Source: Blastocystis sp. Blastoise (taxonomy: Eukaryota; Sar; Bigyra; Opalinata; Blastocystidae). From it: DNA of 64,000 nucleotides. The notes beneath the pieces are model-generated. The model searched no databases, was not told the origin of the DNA, and worked only from the letters and a program-made list of their open reading frames with translations. Shown here piece after piece: positions 12,317 through 24,993 of the stretch (position 1 is the first letter of the stretch; each line of letters opens with the position of its first letter). Location of the stretch: assembly GCA_039096225.1 (NCBI GenBank), contig JBBPEB010000033.1, positions 1,199,475 through 1,263,474 on the forward strand, written 5' to 3'. The translations under genes were made by a program, and so were the position numbers.

Positions 12317-13027
12317 ATGAGAGATATTACCATCATCAACTACATCAATAATCCCAATACTGTCAACATTGGCAATTATGTTATGAGTTATAATGAAAGA
12401 CCTTCTATGCAAATAGTGAATCAGTCAAATTTTTCAATGAATTCTTATTCTGACGATTGTATGTGTGATTCAGATAGCGAGGAATGTAAAGAAAAAGAAG
12501 AGACGCGTGAAGAAAGATTAGAAAGACTAGAAGAAATGAGAAGAGAAGAGGAAACAGCAAAACGTCTTCCAGATCTGTCAAGTCAGCACAAGACTCCCTT
12601 GCCGATGTTTTCATTTAGTCCTTTAGTTCCAAAGAATTCAATGAATAATAATACTCTTGGTCCAGTTGAACAACAAAAATCTACTACAAATGAATCCATA
12701 AAACCTGATTTGAAACATCTTCAAAAACAGGATATAAATGATAATTACAAGATCATCGATATAGGAGATAAGTATTTAATATATATAAAATTATGTGGTG
12801 TTCGTGAAGAAGACGTTGAGTGCCAACTAGATGACAATCAGTTATCGATTTCGTATAAGCGATCCATACATTGTTTTTCTGATGAATTAATAAAGGAAAA
12901 GTTTATGGAGAATATTGGAGAAGAAAAACATACGTTATTACTCAAATTATCACATGTTCAAATTGGAAAAAATCCTCAATTCACATTAGAAAATGGAATG
13001 TGTTATATTATCTTGCCTAAAGTTTAA
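12317..13027 (+). CDS. Hsp20/CS-fold domain protein with acidic coiled-coil linker
   Basis: Single exon of 236 residues. The N-terminal 45 residues are polar; residues about 45-80 are a Cys/Asp cluster (DDCMCDSDSEEC) running into a charged helix (KEKEETREERLERLEEMRREEE). Residues about 140-236 look like an alpha-crystallin/CS beta-sandwich: YKIIDIGDKYLIYIKLCGV, EEDVECQLDDNQLSISYKR, then KHTLLLKLSHVQIG and GMCYIILPKV. The pattern 'V.L.GV..EDV...L....L.I' is typical for small heat-shock or p23-like domains. The usual A-x-x-x-N-G-x-L motif of Hsp20 appears as FTLENGMCYIILPK, which supports Hsp20. Likely a small chaperone or co-chaperone; the exact partner is unknown. Divergent from the TBC gene. 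Confidence 0.7.
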   Translation: MRDITIINYINNPNTVNIGNYVMSYNERPSMQIVNQSNFSMNSYSDDCMCDSDSEECKEKEETREERLERLEEMRREEETAKRLPDLSSQHKTPLPMFSFSPLVPKNSMNNNTLGPVEQQKSTTNESIKPDLKHLQKQDINDNYKIIDIGDKYLIYIKLCGVREEDVECQLDDNQLSISYKRSIHCFSDELIKEKFMENIGEEKHTLLLKLSHVQIGKNPQFTLENGMCYIILPKV

Positions 13028-13270
13028 TTTTATTATTATATATACTGTTCATATGTTCATATTGTTAGATTCAAAAGAAAATTTTTTTGTTATCTATGTG
13101 TTTTTTTTAATGTCTGACATCTAATGCATCTTTTCCAAAGTATCTGCATATAAAAAAGAATTTATAAAAAATAAATGCAAAAGTAATTAATCACATAATT
13201 GAATATAAATTATAATAAGAATTTTTTTGTTTTTTTTAGAAAAAATATTTATATTATTTGTTATTTGAAA

Positions 13271-13723
13271 ATGGAAGATCTTGAAGAAGAGAATCCTATT
13301 GCTGGTTATCTTCTTTCTTTTAATGGTATATAGTGTCTTGAATCTATCCATAATTTGAGTAGATGTATTTCGTGTGTTGTATTGGGAGACAATATTACTA
13401 TGTGTTGCTATCTTCTGCCTTGTAGGAATTATTATCACAATTATATCAAGAAATTGGAAGTTAATTTGGTTGCCATTCGCCTATTGTATATTTGGATTTT
13501 TGGCAACTTTTATTGATGCAGCTATCTTATGTATGTTTTAAATTATGTATGCATTAACTTTTAAACAATTATAGCTGCTACTTTGGCTGCATTATACATT
13601 TCAATTCCTTACTCGTTATCGAATCAACTTGTATTTTCCTTGGCTATATGCCATGCAGTTATTTTATGCTATCTCCAATTAGGACGAGACAAACGGTTGT
13701 CGAAACATACTGCTGTTTTTTAA
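13271..13723 (+). CDS. Small three-helix membrane protein
   Basis: Three exons, 13271-13325, 13363-13530 and 13575-13723, with introns of only 37 and 44 bases, both GT...AG; total 123 residues. The N-terminus is acidic (MEDLEEENPIAGYLLSF), followed by three hydrophobic segments: ILLCVAIFCLVGIIITII, LIWLPFAYCIFGFLATFI and a pair of shorter stretches YISIPYSL and LVFSLAICHAVILCYLQL, and a basic tail (GRDKRLSKHT). I do not recognise the family. The topology would suit a small endomembrane or mitochondrial membrane protein. The reading frame only opens if the first intron is removed at the second AG, so the model is specific but unconfirmed. The next gene is convergent, 185 bases away. Confidence 0.65.
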
Positions 13724-13908
13724 AAGATTATCTTTAATTGGTTGTTTCATGTATAATATTATTTTATAGTTTATAGAAATAATGATTTGTTTTAGTACAG
13801 AGTGTCATTTCGTTTAATATATATATTTATAAGAACACAAACAAAAAATGAAAAGAAATAATATTATAAAAAGCAAACTATATAAAAACGATAATAAAGA
13901 CATATAAT

Positions 13909-14256
13909 TTAGATAGAACTCATTGTATTATTTTCTGTTTTAATATTTAAAGTAAGATATCCTGCACCAGGAAGTATAAGAAAAGGTGAATAAGCATAAT
14001 CATCAAGTGTATTAAGAGCTGTTACACCTGTTAATACAAGAACAGGATCTATTTCTGCTAATACTCCCGCTAAAACATCTGTTTTCATATTATCTCCGAT
14101 TATACAAGTTTCTTTTTCAGGAACGTCTAATATTTGTTGGGCATATCTATATTCATAGAATTATTAACAAATGTGTATATATAAGGGTTTTAAGAAGCAT
14201 ATATATATTAATGATATATTTAATATATATATATAGTAATAATAAAATGATATATG

Positions 14257-14328
<72 letters not shown>

Positions 14329-15705
14329 ATAATAAAATGATATATATATATATATATATAGATACTTCATCATCAGAGAAGATGGTTTACCGACATAAAA
14401 ACCTTTTTTACCTGAAGCCATTTCAATACAAGCATTAAATGCACCTATAGTATAGAATATAATAATGATATATATAATAAATATAATATATATAATGAAT
14501 ATAATAAAGAATATAATAAATATAACAATGAATATAATAAATATAATAAATATAATAAAGAATAATAAATAATAATAATTGAATATAAATAATAATAATA
14601 ATATTATATACCACATCCTGGTTTTATTCCTCCATTAACAAGGCAATTTGCATCAGGATTTGTATATATCAATTTAGCGCCATTGGCAACAAGGCGGGAA
14701 GCATGGGTAATCTTAATAGATTATAATGATAAGAATAAATATAAATATAAATATAATTTTAATAATTATAACAATAAAATAATAAACATAAATATAATTA
14801 ATAATAAACAAATTGAACATTATAAAACTAAATTATTATTTTATAATAAATAAAAATAGTGTAAAAATAAAATAACAAAAATAAAACTCTCTCTATATAT
14901 ATATATATATATACAGTATCAAAATTAATAGTTCTTCCTTCTCCTATTACTACATAATCTGGTTTAATTTCATCAATAATAAACCCCTTCTCATATAAAG
15001 CAATCTGTATACCTGGCTCACCTACACAATATACCTTACCTCCTTTCTATATATATAGATTTATAGAAAATATATATAAATATTTAAAATAAAAAAATTA
15101 ATATATAAATATTTAAAATAAAAAATGATTATATATTTGATAAAAATTAAAAATGATTATCTATTTGCTAAAAATCAAGAACAATATATATAAAATTAAA
15201 TATTAATAAATATAACAATATATACACCATTAGTTTGATGATAAAGGAAACGAGCAGTTGCAATTGCACTTGTATAGAAATGTTCAATGCCAATCTAAAT
15301 ATTGTTCATAATCTTAAAAATAGTAAAATACATTTAATCCAAGTCGTTGTAATTTGGATTGAAGTTCTTTAGGAGTCGGAGCAGAATTATTTGTTAAAAA
15401 CAAATACTTTTTGTTATTCTATTAAAAAAAAGCAAATAGAATGTTTATTTTAATTATATAAATAATTGTATTATATATACTGTTTCTAACCACTCAATAA
15501 ATTCGGTTATATAAGGTAATAAAGTATCGCCGTGATAAATGACACCATCCATATCAATAATAAATCCATTCTTTTGACGTATCGCATTGATTCTCTCTTC
15601 AAAATCAGGAATGATTATCTATATGAATAAAAATAGAGAGTAGAGCAATTTTACTTTGATAGATTCAGCAACTTGTTCAAAATCTTTTCCACTAGGGGCT
15701 TCCAT
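13909..15705 (-). CDS. HAD-family phosphatase (phosphoglycolate / 4-nitrophenyl phosphatase type)
   Basis: Eight exons give about 315 residues from ATG 15705 to TAA 13909, close to the usual 300 of the family. HAD motif I is FIIDMDGVIYHGDTLLP (nucleophile and acid DMD), motif II is YLFLTNNSAPTPKEL, the cap follows with YCVGEPGIQ, DYVVIGEGRTI and ANGAKLIYTNPDANC, motif III lysine is in FYVGKPSSLMM, and motif IV is TCIIGDNMKTDVLAG. This order and the TNNS and VGKP motifs are those of NagD/PGP-like class II HAD phosphatases, which hydrolyse 2-phosphoglycolate, glycerol phosphate or pyridoxal phosphate. Substrate cannot be read from sequence. No targeting signal is obvious, so it is probably cytosolic. 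All intron phases match. Confidence 0.88.
14260..14325. repeat. (TA)n in HAD phosphatase intron
   Basis: About 31 TA units inside the intron between the FYVGKPSSLMM exon and the last exon. Confidence 0.9.
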
Positions 15706-16134
15706 AACAACTGATTAAACTGTTTTACAATAAGAAATGACGAATAAAAATAATAATACTGTTATTTATTAAATAATAAATATACAAATAGGAAATGAAG
15801 ATTTCTTCTGACATCTGTTTTATAAGCAAATGTATTGAAACTGTGAGACACAATTCGATCTTTGTATTGTAACTGAACAGTCAGTGGTGTTTTTATTTCT
15901 TTTCCTTATTCATTTATTATCTTTTATTTAAATAATTAGTTCATCAACTTTATAAAATATAGGAATTGTAGATATGTAAATATATGTTCAATAAATCATT
16001 TATGAAAGAATCATTGGAATTTAATTAGAATGAAAAATAAACTACAAACAATGAAAATAATATATAAATAAAATATATAAAAAAACATTGTTTTATGGAT
16101 AAATAATAAAAAAAGATAAAGTGAATTATTTGGT
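15706..16134. other. Intergenic, promoter of HAD phosphatase
   Basis: Both flanking genes are on the minus strand. No gene or repeated element seen. Confidence 0.5.
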
Positions 16135-17168
16135 TTAAATGGATTCAGCATCACTCCATTGATCACTCTTAAAGGGGCTATGATATCTATTCAACCATTT
16201 ATCTTGATAAGGTCTATCATATTTCCACATTAAACGAGCATGGTAAGGACCACGCTATATATATGTTATTATTATTTTGTTATATACATAATTATAAAGA
16301 AAAATAATAAAAGAATAATAAAATAAAATAATAATAAAATAATATTATAATAAATAATAAAATAATAATAATAAATAATAATATATACAGCTTTCATTTC
16401 AGTCACAACCGATCTTCTTAATACTTTATCCCCAAATACCTTATATACATAAGGAGAAGTAGGAGTAGGAGTCTCAATCTCATATTTATAAGCTATATAC
16501 ATAATATTATAATAATCATTTATATATTCATGAGAAGCTTAAAAATAATAAATATTAAAAAAATAATAAAATAATAAAATAATAATATAATTAAAAAAAA
16601 AAAATAAAAAAATCATAAAAAACACAACTTCTTCTATGCTTACCATATCTGTTACAGAAGGTGACAGCATTTTCAAGAGAAGTAAATTGAAGTTGATCGG
16701 CAGCATATATATCTCCAGAAGCATAATTACCCATAATACTTTCAGTAAAAGAATTGGTATTATCCATTTCCCATTTAATATACCAAGGCTTAGAATGTCT
16801 TCCAGAAGGTTGTTGACTTTCATCATATTTATAAATGATAGCCTATAAAAAATAATCATAAAAATATAAAATTTGTGTAAATGTGTTTAATTAAATAAGA
16901 ATAGAACAAAGAGAAATACCTTTCTATTCTGATAAGAAGGATTGTAATTCTTTCCAGCTTGATAATCTACATAATCACGTCTCTTTTCAAAATCGAATTT
17001 GGAACATTCAGGATCCACAATATCATTATGAGATTTAATAATAGGAGTATTATCTACATCTGGAGGTGGAGGTGGAGGAGGAGCCTTAGCACCTTTAGGA
17101 GCTTCAGCGAAAGATCTGAAGAATGTAGGTTTACAAACAGAAATAACTCTGAAAGAACGAGCTAACAT
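16135..17168 (-). CDS. Complex I NDUFS4-like subunit, mitochondrial
   Basis: Four exons from ATG 17168 to TAA 16135. The N-terminus is a classic mitochondrial presequence (MLARSFRVISVCKPTFFRSF) followed by a run of seven prolines. The core reads AIIYKYDESQQPSGRHSKPW, WYIKWEMDNTNSFTESIMG, then SGDIYAADQLQFTSLENAV and FCNRYAYKYEIETP. This is the spacing of NDUFS4 (x-IYxPxxxxxQSG, KW.., NPLMGW.., ..L.F.S.E.AV.F...G..Y.I). NDUFS4 is a peripheral subunit of respiratory complex I on the matrix side. The tail continues about 65 residues past the usual end (YVYKVFGDKVLRRS ... SDAESI), which is an extension relative to the animal protein. Could also be another ETC-complex-I-conserved-region protein; NDUFS4 is the best fit. 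Confidence 0.72.
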
Positions 17169-17926
17169 TTATTTCCCTTTATATCAACAAATAATAATAC
17201 TCTATAAAAAAGTAGTGTTGTTTGCCGTCACTAGGCACAGTCGCGGTTATTTTGACAAAATGACGATAAACCATGTCTTCTCTTCTTTTTGTCTTTTTCT
17301 ATTCTTTTCTTTGATTTTATTGGTAATTATATGTGTCTTAGTAACACTATCTCTATTCTACTCAATAGAATAATTGATATCTTCTAATACTCCATATGAT
17401 TGGCTTCCCTTTTAAAAAAGAGTAAATAAAAAGTTACCTATTTCTTGTGGGGGTATTTACACATTTCACTAGGGAAAAAGGAAAATATTACGCATCTAGG
17501 GGGTAATTCCCTCTAAAAAACAATTTATTTATTTTTATTAAAAAAAATATTTTTTTGTATCTCCTTTTACATGATTCGTTATTTATTCTTTATAGAATAA
17601 CTAATCTTACCTTTTAGTTAATAAAATCATATCATAAGATGGAAGATATATATAAATATGAGTATAAAGTCGATACAAAAGTCACGTTTTTAAAATTCAT
17701 TGTTATTTATGATTTTAAATTAGTTTAGATATGCGAGAAATATAGGTAATAAGAATGAACAATACTAATCTGAAATGATAATGCTACTAATGTTACAAAA
17801 TGACCCATAATAATGATTATAAACAAATATGCCAGATTTTAACTGAAAAAGAAGAATATTTATAGGAACATCATAGAAGAGTAAAAGACAACCCTATCCT
17901 TCTAGTTATTTTTGTAGATATGTGGA
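17169..17926. other. Intergenic, promoter of NDUFS4-like gene
   Basis: Flanked by two minus-strand genes. Contains a small GC-richer island near 17445-17515 with GGGGGTAATTCCCTC (imperfect palindrome); no gene. Confidence 0.5.
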
Positions 17927-18280
17927 TTATTCAAGTGGAACGACACACCAATCACGAATTTCATATTCTGTAACAAGACCATTCTGATAGTAAGGATCAT
18001 TAGCAACGAATTCTTTGATTTCTTCAGGGCGCTTGCATTTGAACATAAAACAAGCACCATCAGGAGGATTTGCATAAGCACCAACTTGAAGACATTTTCC
18101 TTTAGCATGGTATTCTTTGGCATTAGCTAAGTGTCCAGGTCTGAAAGGACCTCTCTTCTCAAGAATACCAGGAACATATTTATAGAAAAGAAGATAATAG
18201 TGATCGGGAAGAGCAGTAGTTATGCTACGTGCAAGAATAGGATTGGTTAGAGGATTGATAGAACGGACTAACTTATTCAT
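17927..18280 (-). CDS. YCII-domain protein, probably mitochondrial
   Basis: Single exon of 117 residues. The first 25 residues (MNKLVRSINPLTNPILARSI) are basic and Ser/Arg-rich, fitting a mitochondrial presequence. The rest is a complete YCII-like domain: HYYLLFYKYVPGILEKR, FRPGHLANAKEYHAKGK, LQVGAYANPPDGACFMF, EFVANDPYYQNGLVTEYEIR, ending in a W-x-V-x-P strand. The conserved His (RPGHL) and Asp (NDPYY) of the YCII family are present. YCII proteins have a ferredoxin-like fold and are suspected small enzymes; no substrate is established. No introns, unlike most neighbours. Confidence 0.82.
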   Translation of the reverse strand: MNKLVRSINPLTNPILARSITTALPDHYYLLFYKYVPGILEKRGPFRPGHLANAKEYHAKGKCLQVGAYANPPDGACFMFKCKRPEEIKEFVANDPYYQNGLVTEYEIRDWCVVPLE

Positions 18281-19078
18281 TTGAAGACGGTTTCAAATAA
18301 AGAACGTAAATAAGAAAACTTTATAAATAGAAAATGAAAAGAATGTTCATGTTGAAAAGGAGATCTTTTTCTCAAGTTGATCAATTGCTGAAACGCAAAT
18401 ACAATGGAAACATCTTTTTATAGAAACACGGGGATATATATTTTTTATAGGGAAAATATTGTTTTTTTTTAGAATATGGAAAAGTTTCTCTGTAACTAAA
18501 TCCTGAGACAATAATGATCCTTTCAGGAATCAAATGACTTTTTTTTCAATTTATGGATTTGTACTTTTTCTATATTATTATTGTATTTTATAGTTTGCAT
18601 AAGGATAGAAAGACTTAATAATAAATGAAAATAGGTCTAATTAATATAAAAAGAGTAAATGATTGTGATTGAAAAATTATTCTTTATGTTGTTGATAATT
18701 AGACACACTATTTTGAATAATGTATAATATATATGCGAACTATGTGAAAGCCAGAGAATTGAGTGATGAATGGAAAACGAAATTGTTTTTCAAAGCAATA
18801 CATATACGAATATAGATGACTACAAAATAGAAAATCATGAAAAGGAATAAAGACTTATGTTGAAACAGAAAAGAATATGAATAGAAAAAGTGAAATGACA
18901 GTTTACATAGAAGATTGACAAGATAGAGTTACAAGAAAGATAAGTCAAATAGCGGAGAAGACCTCAATAATAATAAGATATATGCGAAATATACAGTTAT
19001 ACTAAACTTTATGAATTGATATATATTTGAAAAAAAAAGGATACTATTCTATTGAAGAAAAATGTTTTTTTTTTGTTT
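18281..19078. other. Intergenic, promoter of YCII gene
   Basis: AT-rich, no protein or RNA gene seen on either strand. Confidence 0.5.
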
Positions 19079-20410
19079 TTATTTTTTCGAAGAAACAGAA
19101 TAAATAAATCCATCATAAGCAGCGTATACTGATTGATCCTGAAATCCTAACTAAAAAAAATAAATGATAATCATAATAAATATATTATATATATATATAC
19201 TTTCGCTATATCTTCAATATCTCTCATAAAATCATTTTTTTCATAAAAAGATTCACCTGAATATTTTGTTGAAAAATGAGTTAAAATTAATTCAGAAGCA
19301 TTAATCTCTTTTGCAAATTCACCTGCCATAAATGCGGTTGAATGTTTATGATTAAAAGCTTCTGCTTCAATTTTCAGATATTTATAATCTATATAAATAG
19401 TATTTATAATAATAATAATTGTTGATGATAATAATAATAATAATAATAATTGTTGATGATAATCATAATAATAATAATAATTGTTGATGATAATCATGAT
19501 AATAATCATATATATATATATACTATTTCGAATATCAAAGGAAGATTCTTCAAGAATAGAACCCATATCTTTCGGATCTATATTATAATTATAGTATACA
19601 CAGAATAATAATAATATATATAAATAATATATAAATAGAATAATATAATGATATGTATATGTATATATATATATATATATACTATAGTCATCATATAAAT
19701 CATATAAAGTCGGACCTACAGTCGATTCATGAACTATAACATCTGCATTTCTGGCAATAGACGCAATTGGCCTATATATTATAGCATAGTATATTATATT
19801 ATAATTCTTATATTATTGTTATATATTATGTTATATTAAATTAAATTAAATTAAATTATATTATTACTATATATTTTGTTATATTATATTATATCTAATA
19901 AATAAACATAATAATAATCATAATAAAAATAAACTTTATAAACATAATTATATATATATATATATATATACATAGGATTACAAGTATCTCCCAAAATGAC
20001 TATTTTCCTTCCAGAGGTAGGGGGAGATATATATTTAGGATCGGGATATACGACAACTTGACCATTAGGGAGATTCAAGGTCTCGCCTTGCTATATAGGG
20101 GAAACATAATATATATATATATATTGAGTGGAAAAAAATAACTACGATAATAATAATAATAAACATGATAATATAATATTTACTTTGTATCGTGTAATAA
20201 GATTAAAGCAATATTGTCTGATATCTCTCTTAGTATAATCCCCCGTATCTAAAAGATACTGTCCCATACGATCCATAACGTCTTTAAACGTATCCATATG
20301 AATATTCCCTATATGATATATATAATATATATATATATACCTGGTCTTTCAACTTCTTCAAATACATATCCAACAGTCATTCCTATGTATATAATAATAA
20401 TAATAATAAT

Positions 20411-20445
<35 letters not shown>

Positions 20446-21503
20446 CCTCTGTGTTCAATTTCAGTTGCTTTTACATTGATAAACTGATTCTAAATAATAT
20501 AATAAACAACATTATAATAATAAATATAATAAATATAATAAATATGATGAACAATAATAATATATATTTACAGAAAGAACAGTATAGACTCCTTCTTGAT
20601 TTGGATATATAGCTGTATAACTATATAATAATTGCCATTCTTCTGGACATACAGGAGGTTCATCTATTTATATATAAATATCATCACATTCATAATATAT
20701 ATATAATAAACATAATAAACAATAAATAAAACAATAAAAAAAAATAAATAAAAATAAAAAAAAATTAAATAATAAACAATAAATAATAAACATAATAAAC
20801 AATAAATAATAAACATTATAAACAATAAATAATAAACATTATAAACAATAAATAATAAACATAATAAACAATAAATAATAAACATTATAAACAATAAATA
20901 ATAAACATAATAAACAATAAAAAATACACATACAATTATCTACAACCATTTCATGGATATGAAGTTGACATAAGGGATGAGCTCCTCTAGATGTGAACAT
21001 TTGTGTGACAAAATTATATAAGCCTTGAGGACCATATATATTTAATATAGGTTGGGGTCGCATGGATAGACTATCAAATCCTATAATAGAAAGCAAATAA
21101 AGAAGAATAACGATTGATAATAAAGATATAACTTAATTCAAAACATACCAATAGAAGAAACAAGGTTTAATAGACCAGATACATGATCACCATGAAGATG
21201 AGTAATAAATATATCATTTATTTTGCCAATAGAGAATAACTTATAATTAGGAATAGCTTCTGGATATGATCTTGTGTAATACCAATTCACATTGAGAATA
21301 TTTCGCTCAATACCTATACGAATATTATTAATTTATTATACTAATTACCATCACCACAATCAATCAAGTAAACTTTTCCATCTCGCGTACGAAAACCAAT
21401 CGAAGTTGCTAATCATATTACTTATAATTACATGAAACTTACTATTTCTTGATATTGTAGGTCTCATAGCACCTGTACCAAAGAAATAAAGAGTTGCTGA
21501 CAT
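19079..21503 (-). CDS. tRNase Z, short form (ELAC1-like)
   Basis: Thirteen exons give about 417 residues. The N-terminus YFFGTGAMRPTISRNTS is the PxxxRN loop for tRNA 3' end recognition. The metallo-beta-lactamase motif II HLHGDHVSG (two zinc sites) is intact; the exosite arm YGPQGLYNF, the histidine in IEHRGMTVGYVF, the metal-bridging aspartate in IVILGDT, the HEST loop (DVIVHESTVG) and the terminal HSTAFMAGEFA and LILTHFSTKY follow in the expected order. The enzyme removes 3' trailers from precursor tRNAs in the nucleus, cytosol or mitochondrion; no clear presequence is seen. Its length is a little above the typical short form. One intron holds a 23-base minisatellite. All active-site residues are present. 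Confidence 0.92.
20770..20925. repeat. 23-bp minisatellite in tRNase Z intron
   Basis: Six to seven tandem copies of a unit close to AAACAATAAATAATAAACAT plus TAT, alternating small variants (CATTAT / CATAAT). It lies wholly in the intron between exons ending at about 20939 and starting at about 20664 on the minus strand. Confidence 0.8.
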
Positions 21504-22999
21504 ACTCTGACACTTAACTCGTATTTAAAAAACGTAGAGTATTCAATAAAACAAAAATTAAAAATTGTGAACGAGAAAAACTAGGCAACTAGTTCTTTTA
21601 TTGGATGTCTTCTTTCATTTGTGTCAGAAAAAAGTCCTTCTAACTGGCTTCTGAAGTGTATTCTATACATAATAATTGATAAAAGTTCTTTATGAATTAA
21701 TAACTCACAAAAAGAGAACATGTAAAATAGAATTGTGAGCATGATATTTTTGTTTTTTTATTAGTCAATAATAGTATTACTTTATATTGATAGGTATATA
21801 GTGTGGTTTTATATATCATATTAATAAGATACAAAAAATGTTCAAATAAAGTAAAAATCAGTGTATCTCTTTTGGTTTGTGTATTATGTGTTATTATGGT
21901 TATACCATATTACCTAGGTGATATATGTGTTGATTAAATGATGTACACTATGGTTGTTCTACTGTATATATAGATAAATGAGGATCTTCAAGAGATTATT
22001 ATGTTTTTTTCATTCATATCTCTTCTTCATATATAGAAAAAAATGCTATTAGATAATTAGAATATAATTAAACGAATAATAATTCTGATCATATATAGAA
22101 ATGGAATAAAAGTGTAGTTTTTAAAAAAATGGACTGATTTATGAACTTTGCTATTTTGTTTTTGTTTTTTTAGAGTATCCTAACCGGATATATAAAGATA
22201 ACAAACTAAAGGCACTATTCAAAATCTCAAAGGGTTTCTAACAAGAATGATAATGATCATTTTTTTACATATATATATATTAAAATATATATATATATTT
22301 TACTTTGCTAAACTATTCTTCATATAGAATCAATATAAAACATAAATCTTATATCAATGATTCTATGGTATTCATGTATATAATAAAAACATAGAATAAA
22401 GAAAAACGAATTAACAAAAAACTCTTTTTTTCATATAAAGTTAGCAATGGTTTGTCAGATTATAGGCATGAAAGCTAAGTATTTAAATGAGACAATAACT
22501 AAAACTACAACCCTTTTTTCATTAATCAACAACTAATTTCTTTTTCTTCACTGATTTTTCTGGTCGAAACCTGATAATAAGGTTTTTATTGACTTTTTAT
22601 ATATCTGCTCATAATAATATGAATAAAGTATCGTGAATTTTACACTATTTTTATAAGTAAAGAGTATAGAATGTAATTAATAATAGTATTCTAAACGAAA
22701 TGGATCAGAAATCACTATTGATTTCGCTACCATTCATTTTTGGAGCATCATCGTTTACATTCCATAGAATCACGGTTATTCACTGACACTCCTTGGAATA
22801 ATAATTATTCTTACACTTTTTTATATATGTTTAAAGCTTTTTATTATTATTTTAAAAATGAAGAAGCAGATATTCAATTCAAAATAAAAATAAGTGACAA
22901 ATGCAACAAACAAAATAAATAAAAGTAAAATGACAACTAATAAATTTTAAATAAAAAATATTTTAAATAGTAAAATAAAATTAATATTTATAATAGTTT
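21504..22999. other. Intergenic 1.5 kb, promoter of tRNase Z; no gene seen
   Basis: Flanked by two minus-strand genes. Some 60-codon open frames occur but none shows motif or exon structure. Lower microsatellite content than introns. Confidence 0.5.
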
Positions 23000-23123
23000 T
23001 TAATCTTGATTTTTGGTATCAACAACAGGATAATTCTCAACAGCATGTGCCCAAGTCTTCTTTTCAAGAACTAAATCATGAATTAAATTAGTAAGATCTT
23101 TAACAGGGACACGAACCTATAGA

Positions 23124-23193
<70 letters not shown>

Positions 23194-24151
23194 TATATAT
23201 AATTATATAAATATACTTGTTGCATAGAGTCTCTTTCTCTTACAGTAACAGTATTATAAAGAGGAGAATCACTAGTAACAGTATCAAAATCAACAGTAAC
23301 AGCGAAAGGAATACCAATTTCATCAGTACGAGCATATCTTCTACCAATAGAAGCAGAAGTAGTATCAATCTTAGTAGAGAATCCTAAATCCTTAATATCT
23401 CTGGAAATTGATTCAGCAATAGGTTGAAGAAGAGCAGAATTCGAAAGAGGGAAAATAGAACATTTTACAGGAGCAACCTAGATATATATATAATTATATT
23501 ATTATTATAATAGATATAAATATATAAATACACAAGGTCTAAATTTCATAACATTTCTCTTTTCACTATCTATATATAATAATAATAATATAATAAATAA
23601 TATATATATATATATACCTTCTCTAATATAGAAACTATGTTCAAGAATAGCATATAAAAGACGACCAACACCAAAAGAGGGTTCTATAACGGAAGGAACA
23701 AATTTATCCTCATGGATCTTCTTAATAGATTTCTTGAAAGTGACCATATCTTTAGTAAGGGTCTATATAATTATATTATTAATAGTATATTGTTATTTAA
23801 TTTTTATCATAATAACTATAATAATAGATCAATAATAATATGTATTTTTTATTATATTCAATATTATAATAAATAAAAATAAGTATATATACATAAGTAT
23901 TTCCATTGTCAAGAGGACCAACAGTATAAGATTCATTATTTTCAAACGCATTCACTATCTTTTCAGTTAATTCTAAATCAGATTCACTAATATTCTTTAT
24001 ATATTCCTTTACTAGATTCTGTTCTTTCTTAAAGTTCATACCTAATACTTTATTATTAAAGTTAGGTACAAATACTTCAACAGAAATAGGAGTATCATAT
24101 TTAACACTTGCAGATAAATCAACCTTAGTCACTCTACTATGATTCTATATA

Positions 24152-24182
<31 letters not shown>

Positions 24183-24894
24183 TATATATATATATATATA
24201 CAGTAAGATCGAAGCAGGATCTATCAGCGATACCTACACATTCAGTCCAGCCGTAGGATAACTTGATTTCAGCATCCCAACAATCACTACTATAATGAGC
24301 CATCTCTATATATAATAATAATAATATAAGTAACTATAATATATAATATAACTAACTATATATAATAATAATAATAATAACTATATATAATAATAATAAT
24401 AACTAACTATAATATATAATAATATAACTAATTATAATATATATACCAGTTTCAAGATGTTGTCTGAAACGAAGTCTGGTGTTATCAATACCAACAGTAG
24501 TTAAGAATTGATATACTCTTCCTAAGAAATAAGCTAAAGTCTCATTATTAATAGTACCAGCATTTACAGCTTCTTCTACTATATATATATTATTATTATT
24601 ACTAATATAGGTCAATAATATCATATATATTAATTTATACTTAAACAAAAAAAAAACTACATATATTTATAATAATAATAATATATACAAGTAGGATTAA
24701 TAATTTTTCCATCTCCTTTTTGATGTTCTCTAGGGAATAGAGGAACATGTAAATCTTTAAGATTTTTAAATTTAGGATGACTCTTATCTTTAGGATTACA
24801 GAAATGTTCTATTTCCGCCATAGGGAATTCACGGACACGAAGTAAACCAGCACGAGGAGAAATCTCATTACGGAATCCAGTACCTACCTATAGA

Positions 24895-24993
<99 letters not shown>

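Noticed and set aside
22740-22922. 60-codon frame upstream of the tRNase Z/GlyRS gap
   Set aside because: No homology pattern and no promoter or splice context; chance frame.
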